A stretch of 63,565 nt of DNA from Chloroflexota bacterium (lineage in GTDB: Bacteria > Chloroflexota > Anaerolineae > Anaerolineales > UBA11579), in assembly GCA_018662365.1 (NCBI GenBank), contig JABJGH010000036.1:1-63565 (forward strand). The letters are read 5' to 3'. Shown here one piece after another: positions 57,578-63,565 of this stretch; the stretch's first letter is position 1; each line of letters starts with the position of its first letter. A program made the translations under genes and the position numbers. Below the pieces are notes generated by a model. It was not told where the DNA came from and did no database searches. It was given only the letters and a program-made list of their open reading frames with translations.

Positions 57578-57697
57578 GCTCTGTAGGACAGAGCAAACCT
57601 ATCTCACACGCTTTTGGACTTGTGCAGGCGTGCCGTATAAAATACGGCCTTACACAGGGTAGAAGAGAGCGGACGACAAACGCAAAGGAGTTTTAGA
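57578..57697 (+). promoter_or_regulatory. Structured 5' leader of rpsB
   Basis: The leader of about 120 nt has two perfect hairpins, GCTCTGT/ACAGAGC (57578-57594) and GCCGTAT/ATACGGC (57632-57648), plus a looser CACACGC/GCGTG pairing between them. None has a terminator-like U-run. Ribosomal protein S2 controls its own operon through leader RNA in several bacteria, so an S2-binding leader is a fair inference. Confidence 0.5.
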
Positions 57698-58690
57698 ATG
57701 GCAAAAGTCTCTATGAAGGCGCTTCTGGAAAGTGGCGTGCACTTCGGCCACCGTACTCATCGGTGGAACCCCAATATGAAACCTTATATCTTTACTGAAA
57801 GAAATGGTATTCATATTATTGATCTCCAACAAACTGTAAAATCATTAAACAAAGCAGTAAAAATGGTCACCAATTTGGTTGCAGATGGTGGCACAGTTTT
57901 ATTTGTGGGCACCAAGCGCCAAGCTTTTGAAACGATCGTCGATGAATCCGAACGCTGCGGAATGCCCTACGTAACTGTTCGGTGGTTGGGTGGTATGCTT
58001 ACGAATTGGACAACCATGCGCCAAAGAATTAATGAACTTGATCGACTTGAAAGAATGCGCGATGGTGGCGAATTTGACCGCATTACAAAGAAAGAAGGTT
58101 TGATGCATACTCGCAAGATCGACAAATTGGAAGCTCGATTTGGCGGTATTCGAAAAATGCATAAATTGCCCGACCTTATTTTCATCGTTGATGTTCGACG
58201 AGAAGAAACGGCAGTGAAAGAAGCAAATACATTAAACATTCCAATATTAGCATTAGTAGATACAAATTGTGATCCCTCCTTAATTGATCACGTAATCCCC
58301 TCCAATGATGATGCCATTCGAGCCATAAAATTAATGGTTGGAACGATGGCAGATGCAGTTTTGGAAGGTAAAGGGATGCGTAAAGACGATGAGGCCGAGG
58401 TCGTTGCAGAAAAAGCAGTAGATGCTCAGGTAGAAGAATTAAGTGACGAGGACCTTTTAGGTGCAGCTACATTGGCTAAGGTCGAAGCTGCCCAGGCTGA
58501 AGAAGTTGATGCCGAGGAAGTAGCCGAAGCTGCGGAAGGTACGGAAACTGAAGAGGCTTCAGAAGCCGAAGAAGCTACAGAAGCAGAGGAATCTACACAA
58601 GCAAAAGAAAATGCTGACGAAACCTCCGAAGAAGCAGAGACCGAAGAAGCGGCTAAAGAGGAAGTTGTCGAAGAAAAAACTGAAGAGTAA
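57698..58690 (+). CDS. rpsB: 30S ribosomal protein S2 with long acidic C-terminal tail
   Basis: The S2 core (about 1-228) begins [20 protein letters not shown] and includes [39 protein letters not shown] and [20 protein letters not shown]. The remaining ~100 residues are a low-complexity tail rich in Glu, Ala and Thr, with little Lys, not part of the conserved protein. The start has AAAGGAG upstream. It is followed by tsf, the classic order. Confidence 0.95.
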   Translation: MAKVSMKALLESGVHFGHRTHRWNPNMKPYIFTERNGIHIIDLQQTVKSLNKAVKMVTNLVADGGTVLFVGTKRQAFETIVDESERCGMPYVTVRWLGGMLTNWTTMRQRINELDRLERMRDGGEFDRITKKEGLMHTRKIDKLEARFGGIRKMHKLPDLIFIVDVRREETAVKEANTLNIPILALVDTNCDPSLIDHVIPSNDDAIRAIKLMVGTMADAVLEGKGMRKDDEAEVVAEKAVDAQVEELSDEDLLGAATLAKVEAAQAEEVDAEEVAEAAEGTETEEASEAEEATEAEESTQAKENADETSEEAETEEAAKEEVVEEKTEE

Positions 58691-58705
58691 TTCGAGAATT
58701 GAAAA

Positions 58706-59329
58706 ATGGCAATAACAACAGAACAAATTAAAGAATTGCGTAAGGCGACTGGTGCTGGAATATTGGATTGTCGGGAAGCATTAACCCATTCAGATGGCGA
58801 CTTCGACGGTGCTGTAGACTTTTTACGAGAGAAAGGTTTGGCGAAATCTGCCAAACGTGCAAATCGCGAGGCCTCGGAAGGCATTGTTGAACTTTATAAC
58901 CATGGTGATGGACGAGTGGGTGTCATGGTAGAGGTTAATTGTGAAACAGACTTTGTTGGGCGTTCGGAAGGTTTCCGAAAATTCGCACATGAATTGGCTC
59001 TGCAAATTGCAGCGACAAGCCCTATTGTGGTCAACGAAGAAGACATTCCTGAGGATATTCTGGACCGCGAACGAGAAGTTGCTAGAAACATGGCAATTGA
59101 AGATGGAAAGCCAGAAAATATTTTGGATAAGATCGTCGAAGGGCGTATTGAAAAATATAAAGATGAGATCGTATTGATGAGGCAAAAGAACATTCGTGAT
59201 GAAAACATCACAATTGCGGATATGCTAAATGAAAACATCACATCCTCTGGTGAAAATTTGATCATTCGCCGGTTTGCCCGTTGGGAATTGGGTGAAGCCA
59301 GCATGAATGAAGATGAGGACGAAGAATAA
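58706..59329 (+). CDS. tsf: Elongation factor Ts (short form)
   Basis: EF-Ts recycles EF-Tu. The N-terminal UBA-like domain reads ITTEQIKELRKATGAGILDC and the exchange core has VEVNCETDFVGRSEGFRKFA, with the TDFV motif that displaces GDP. At 207 aa it lacks much of the second subdomain of the E. coli protein, like the short EF-Ts of Thermus. The C-terminus is acidic. A terminator follows. Confidence 0.95.
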   Translation: MAITTEQIKELRKATGAGILDCREALTHSDGDFDGAVDFLREKGLAKSAKRANREASEGIVELYNHGDGRVGVMVEVNCETDFVGRSEGFRKFAHELALQIAATSPIVVNEEDIPEDILDREREVARNMAIEDGKPENILDKIVEGRIEKYKDEIVLMRQKNIRDENITIADMLNENITSSGENLIIRRFARWELGEASMNEDEDEE

Positions 59330-59336
59330 ATTACTT

Positions 59337-59368
59337 AAAAGGTCAGCCAAACAGGTTGACCTTTTTTT
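59337..59368 (+). terminator. Intrinsic terminator after tsf
   Basis: GGTCAGCC/GGTTGACC (one G-U) is extended by A/T pairs around a 5-nt loop and followed by seven T. It separates rpsB-tsf from pyrH. Confidence 0.85.
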
Positions 59369-59380
59369 CAATAAATATAA

Positions 59381-60127
<747 letters not shown>

Positions 60128-60128
60128 T

Positions 60129-60740
60129 ATGAATTCCAAATCCAAAGATAAGAAGTTTCCAATTTGGCCCCTGATATTAATTTTGGCTCTCTGGGTGGTC
60201 GCTGTGATCATCGCCCCCGAAGAAAAATCCTTGAAGGCAGGCATTAAACCTGTATACGTGCATGTAGCGCTTACTTGGATGGGAATGCTTAGTTTATCGA
60301 TTTCAGCAATTCTAGGTTTGTACGGGGCATTTACAAAAAATAAAAATCTTTATAGGTGGATATATATAGTTTTTGGTGTATCGGTTGGAATTTATATTTT
60401 GGGGTATTTTTCAAGCATGATCTCCTCTTATATTAACTGGGGAGGTGTGCCCTTCCAAGAACCGAGGTTTATTTCCACCTTGAATGTGATCATAGCCTCC
60501 ATACTAACTGGCGGCATAATGCTTTTGGTTCCTTGGGATATAGTAAAATCTGCGCTAACTGCATTCCCTGTTTTGTTTATTTTTTTGACTATTCAAACAG
60601 ATCGTATGGTATTGCATCCAGATTCAGCGGTAGAATCCGCGCCCCTAGGAATTAGACTTTCGTTCTATGGGATGTTTGTTATTGCCCTTTTATTTTATGT
60701 TTGGTGGGTTTTTTATATTGAGAGGCTTACTCGAAAATAA
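60129..60740 (+). CDS. Six-helix membrane protein, CcmC/CcsA-like but divergent
   Basis: About six membrane helices and a short polar N-terminus. The segment KPVYVHVALTWMGML resembles the KIVYVHVPxAW start of CcmC-type cytochrome c assembly proteins. INWGGVPFQEPRFISTL takes the place of their tryptophan-rich WGxWWxWDxR motif, and LHPDSAVESAPLG that of the later His loop. Key heme-handling residues are thus partly missing, and function is uncertain. The start is either ATG 60129, one nt after the pyrH stop, or ATG 60111 inside pyrH. Confidence 0.6.
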   Translation: MNSKSKDKKFPIWPLILILALWVVAVIIAPEEKSLKAGIKPVYVHVALTWMGMLSLSISAILGLYGAFTKNKNLYRWIYIVFGVSVGIYILGYFSSMISSYINWGGVPFQEPRFISTLNVIIASILTGGIMLLVPWDIVKSALTAFPVLFIFLTIQTDRMVLHPDSAVESAPLGIRLSFYGMFVIALLFYVWWVFYIERLTRK

Positions 60741-60744
60741 ATAT

Positions 60745-60778
60745 AAAGGAGGAGAGCTTCTTGTCCCCTCCTTTTTTT
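60745..60778. terminator. Terminator between membrane protein and cyclase genes
   Basis: AAAGGAGG and CCTCCTTT pair around a 14-nt loop, followed by a T-run. The two genes are convergent. Confidence 0.75.
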
Positions 60779-61589
60779 ATGCGTTTATTTTAATTACAGA
60801 AACATTGATTGCTTCAGATTTCCCCTTTAGCTTTAATTCCCTTTTTTCAAGATTTTCAGTTGGATAATTCGCTTCATTAGAGATAGATTCACTAACTAAT
60901 ATTTCCCCTGGTCCAGCTAAGGAGGCTAGGCGTGCGGTAGTATTGACCGAATCCCCCAAAATGGTGAGGTCTTTAAGACCTTCTTTTGCCCCAACCACCC
61001 CAACGTATGCTTCACCATAATTTAGACCAACTCCCACGGGCAACCATGGGCCATCTGGGTCTTCATGCCCAGTGACTTTTAGCAAATCAATGGCAGCCTG
61101 GATTGCTTTCTTTGGATGATCTTTTCCTGCAAATCCGGGGGGATAAAAGGCTGCTACCTCATCCCCGATCAATTTATCGATCAGCGCATCAGAGCGAACC
61201 AAAACCTTTGTAGATTCTGCATAAAATCTCTGAATATGCTTGCTAAATTCACCCGGCCTCATTCCCTCTGCTAGAGTGGTTGACCCTCGGATATCCGCAA
61301 AAAGCATTGAGATATCTAATTCCCCGCCACCACCCTCCTCTTTCGCCTTATATTCACAATTCATGCATAAGCTCGTCGACATATTAGAAGGCTTATAACC
61401 AAAAGGAGCTAGCATCTTGCCCGCAAATCCTGAAAAGGGCGAATTGCAATATTTGCAGCGAGGTTCAGCTGGTAACATCCCAAAGAAGTGTCTAAGAACA
61501 GGTGTTATGTGAATCTCAGACGATTTTACATTTTCAGTATCACCCGCAATCAGGTGATACCAATGATTTGATTTATTATCTTGTTCCAT
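60777..61589 (-). CDS. Class III adenylate/guanylate cyclase with N-terminal CxxC pairs
   Basis: A 270-aa protein. The N-terminal third has two cysteine pairs (CKYC near 45 and CMNC near 75), a likely zinc-binding or Fe-S unit. The class III cyclase domain (about 90-265) has the metal Asp in MLFADIRGSTTLAEGM and the second in KLIGDEVAAFYPPG. VGVGLNYGEAYVGVVG and TILGDSVNTTARLASLAGPG complete the fold. Both metal aspartates are present, so it should be active. It sits upstream of, and divergent from, metK. Signal unknown. Confidence 0.85.
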   Translation of the reverse strand: MEQDNKSNHWYHLIAGDTENVKSSEIHITPVLRHFFGMLPAEPRCKYCNSPFSGFAGKMLAPFGYKPSNMSTSLCMNCEYKAKEEGGGGELDISMLFADIRGSTTLAEGMRPGEFSKHIQRFYAESTKVLVRSDALIDKLIGDEVAAFYPPGFAGKDHPKKAIQAAIDLLKVTGHEDPDGPWLPVGVGLNYGEAYVGVVGAKEGLKDLTILGDSVNTTARLASLAGPGEILVSESISNEANYPTENLEKRELKLKGKSEAINVSVIKINA

Positions 61590-61664
61590 TTATTAGGGAT
61601 CCTTAGATTAATTGTAATTAGGATATAATATATCATAATAAGGTTATCGAAACGGATATTGGAA

Positions 61665-61693
61665 TTGACATTATGAATTCTTGGTGGTATCAT
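61665..61693 (+). promoter_or_regulatory. Promoter of metK
   Basis: TTGACA (61665-61670), a 17-nt spacer and TATCAT (61688-61693). Transcription would begin near 61700, just before the riboswitch. Together with the riboswitch it accounts for the 307-nt gap 61590-61896. Confidence 0.75.
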
Positions 61694-61722
61694 TTCGCCC
61701 GATAATTAATAAACCAAATAAG

Positions 61723-61822
<100 letters not shown>

Positions 61823-61896
61823 GGCATAACTGAATGTGAGTTTGCCCTTTCCACAGATTTTGTGCAGATTGGGCAAATTGTTTTTAAGGAGTTAAT

Positions 61897-63108
61897 ATGA
61901 GTACAACATTTATGAATTCACCGAAATTAGTTTTCACTTCCGAATCGGTGACAGAGGGTCATCCCGATAAAATGTGTGACCAGATCAGTGATGCAGTCCT
62001 AGATGCCTGCCTCAAGCAAGATCCTTTTTCAAGAGTGGCCTGCGAAACTGCAGTAAAAACGGGGTTTGTATTGCTCTTAGGTGAAATCACTACGAAAGCT
62101 CAAATAAATTATGACCAATTGGTTCGGGATGTCGTGACAGGTATTGGTTATAACCGTGCGAAATACGGTTTTGATGGGGGAACCTGTGGGGTGCAAGTCG
62201 CTATTGCTCAACAATCTGGGGATATTGCGATGGGTGTGGATAAAGCCAAAGAAGCAAAAGATGGCGAAATGACTGAAGAAGAGATTGAGGCCATTGGAGC
62301 TGGCGACCAGGGAATGATGTTTGGTTATGCTTGTAACGAAACAGAAACCCTTATGCCAATGCCAATCTATTATGCGCATAAACTATCCCTAAAACTGTCA
62401 GAAGTCCGTAAAAACGGTACTTTAGATTGGTTACGCCCCGACGGAAAAAGCCAGGTTACAGTGGAATATGAATATGGGAAACCGAAAAGAATTGATACGG
62501 TTCTAGTAAGCACTCAGCATTCCCCCGATATTTCCCAAGAGGACATTCGAGCTGGGATCATTGAGCATGTAATTAATCCGGTATTACCAAAAGAATTAGT
62601 TGACGAAGATATGAAGATTTTTGTAAACCCAACAGGCCGATTTGTAATTGGGGGCCCCATGGGTGATGCAGGTTTAACCGGTAGGAAGATCATCGTTGAT
62701 ACCTACGGGGGTATGGGGCGCCATGGTGGTGGTGCATTTAGTGGAAAAGACGCCACCAAAGTTGATCGATCTGCTGCATATGCTGCTCGATGGGCGGCAA
62801 AAAACGTGGTTGCAGCAGGCCTCGCAGACCGTTGTGAAATTCAAGTGGCCTACGCCATTGGCGTTGCTAAACCCCTCAGTGTCAGTGTGGAAACATTTGG
62901 TACTGGCAAGATCGAAGACAATAAGATTGCTGCCTTAGTTGAAGAATTTTTTGACCTCAGACCTGGAGCAATCATTCGTGATCTGGGATTGAGAAAACCA
63001 ATTTTCCAACAAACTGCCGCTTATGGCCATTTTGGTCGCGATGACTTGGACTTGGCATGGGAGAAAACCGATAAAGCGGACGCAATGAGAGCGGCTGCAG
63101 GAATTTAA
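61897..63108 (+). CDS. metK: S-adenosylmethionine synthetase
   Basis: MetK makes SAM from methionine and ATP. Motifs are [20 protein letters not shown] near the N-terminus, [51 protein letters not shown] and [19 protein letters not shown]. Length 403 is normal. The ribosome site AAGGAG is eight nt before ATG 61897. SAM made here feeds EgtD and represses metK through the upstream riboswitch. Confidence 0.97.
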   Translation: MSTTFMNSPKLVFTSESVTEGHPDKMCDQISDAVLDACLKQDPFSRVACETAVKTGFVLLLGEITTKAQINYDQLVRDVVTGIGYNRAKYGFDGGTCGVQVAIAQQSGDIAMGVDKAKEAKDGEMTEEEIEAIGAGDQGMMFGYACNETETLMPMPIYYAHKLSLKLSEVRKNGTLDWLRPDGKSQVTVEYEYGKPKRIDTVLVSTQHSPDISQEDIRAGIIEHVINPVLPKELVDEDMKIFVNPTGRFVIGGPMGDAGLTGRKIIVDTYGGMGRHGGGAFSGKDATKVDRSAAYAARWAAKNVVAAGLADRCEIQVAYAIGVAKPLSVSVETFGTGKIEDNKIAALVEEFFDLRPGAIIRDLGLRKPIFQQTAAYGHFGRDDLDLAWEKTDKADAMRAAAGI

Positions 63109-63130
63109 ATCTTATAATTTTAATGAAAAT

Positions 63131-63160
63131 ACCCCAGGGATTATTCCCTGGGGTTATTTT
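63131..63160. terminator. Bidirectional terminator after metK
   Basis: ACCCCAGGGA/TCCCTGGGGT with a 4-nt loop, flanked by A- and T-rich sequence on both sides. Confidence 0.85.
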
Positions 63161-63173
63161 TTATTGATATATT

Positions 63174-63565
63174 CTACGGCATTTCTAGTCCATGGGCTTC
63201 TAATAAATCCGGATCCTTGAAAATATCCTTTGTTAATCCATCTGCCACCACTAAACCTTCGTCTAAAACGATCATACGATGAAAAAGTTCTTTGACCATT
63301 AACATGTCATGCGTCGCCACAAGCATCGTTTGGGGCAATTTTCTCAACAATTCTAATAAAGACCTTCTTGCCCTCGGATCTAACCCTGCAGTAGGTTCAT
63401 CCAAAATAAGAATTTCTGGCTCCATAGACAACACTGTCGCAATTGCAATCCGTTTTTTCTCTCCCACACTTAAATGATAAGAGTACCTTTGCGCATAGCC
63501 AACCATATTTACCTGTTTTAGGGCATTTTGCACTCGGGTCTTTACTATTTTTTCATCCAATCCCA
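63174..63565 (-). CDS. ABC transporter ATPase, CbiO/EcfA type (partial, N-terminus off window)
   Basis: The frame is open to the right edge and holds the C-terminal half of an ATPase. Visible are GLDEKIVKTRVQNAL, the signature SYHLSVGEKKRIAIATVL, Walker B ILILDEPTAGLDPRARRSL and H-loop LVATHDMLMV. The NLGLDEKIV-like start and the end LLEAHGLEMP match cobalt/nickel or ECF transporter ATPases. Walker A is outside the window. Substrate is unknown; cobalt or a vitamin are the usual cases. Confidence 0.82.
   Translation of the reverse strand, partial: GLDEKIVKTRVQNALKQVNMVGYAQRYSYHLSVGEKKRIAIATVLSMEPEILILDEPTAGLDPRARRSLLELLRKLPQTMLVATHDMLMVKELFHRMIVLDEGLVVADGLTKDIFKDPDLLEAHGLEMP

Noticed and set aside
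58426..58884. Minus-strand Ser/Ala-rich ORF of 152 aa opposite rpsB and tsf
   Set aside because: Antisense of the acidic S2 tail; the low complexity arises from Glu and Ala codons read backwards.

Overview
The window looks like chromosomal DNA of an AT-rich bacterium, most likely an uncultured member of the Chloroflexota (Anaerolineae-like). This is an inference from gene content and style. The signs are lipoprotein-anchored solute-binding proteins, a short EF-Ts, a CimA + LeuA branched-chain operon, DUF1786, a fused AroK-AroB and consensus sigma70-type promoters. No phage, transposon, CRISPR array, rRNA or tRNA gene was seen. Nearly all genes are metabolic or housekeeping genes packed in operons with 4-nt overlaps and clear intrinsic terminators.

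Layout. 1-1973 (-): partial zinc-ribbon/class III cyclase/AAA ATPase regulator. 2097-4418 (+): ergothioneine genes egtD-egtB. 4683-11019 (+): peptide-type ABC importer dppD-dppF-dppA-dppB-dppC. 11118-11822 (-): lipoprotein c-type cytochrome. 12003-23731 (-): one large branched-chain amino acid operon read from a leader peptide and attenuator, then a 64-aa unknown protein, ilvD-ilvB-ilvN-ilvC-leuA-leuC-leuD-cimA-leuB. 23926-25515 (-): PucR-type regulator. 25640-30208 (-): Phe/Tyr operon (leader peptide, attenuator, aroH, aroF, tyrA, aminotransferase, pheA). 30245-33136 (-): MetH-activation-domain protein and tex. 33315-34738 (+): DUF1786 protein and a small helical protein. 34735-40103 (-): shikimate operon aroA-aroE-aroC-aroKB-aroQ. 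40177-44109 (+): leader peptide, terminator and a heterodimeric BmrCD-like ABC exporter. 44159-46886 (-): DEAD-box helicase and a frameshifted URO-D/corrinoid methyltransferase gene. 47123-53414 (+): nucleoside importer (BMP lipoprotein, NupOPQ) with adenosine deaminase. 53485-57449 (-): gyrA and an MFS transporter. 57566-60740 (+): rpsB-tsf-pyrH and a CcmC-like membrane protein. 60777-61589 (-): second class III cyclase. 61665-63108 (+): SAM-I riboswitch and metK. 63174-63565 (-): partial CbiO-type ATPase.

The most striking theme is RNA-level control. Three operons begin with a short leader ORF followed by an intrinsic terminator. The branched-chain operon leader is very rich in Leu/Ile/Val. 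The Phe/Tyr operon leader is very rich in Phe/Tyr and lies behind a consensus promoter. Both have a segment near the end of the leader ORF that is complementary to the terminator hairpin, as expected for ribosome-mediated transcription attenuation. The third leader, with a strong Shine-Dalgarno, precedes a drug-exporter-like ABC pair, a layout that recalls the bmrB-bmrCD system. A SAM-I riboswitch with a readable antiterminator/terminator switch controls metK, and rpsB has a hairpin-rich 5' leader.

Together the genes give near-complete Val/Leu/Ile synthesis (including threonine-independent isoleucine through citramalate), the shikimate pathway plus the Phe/Tyr branches, peptide and nucleoside uptake, nucleoside salvage, ergothioneine synthesis and SAM synthesis.
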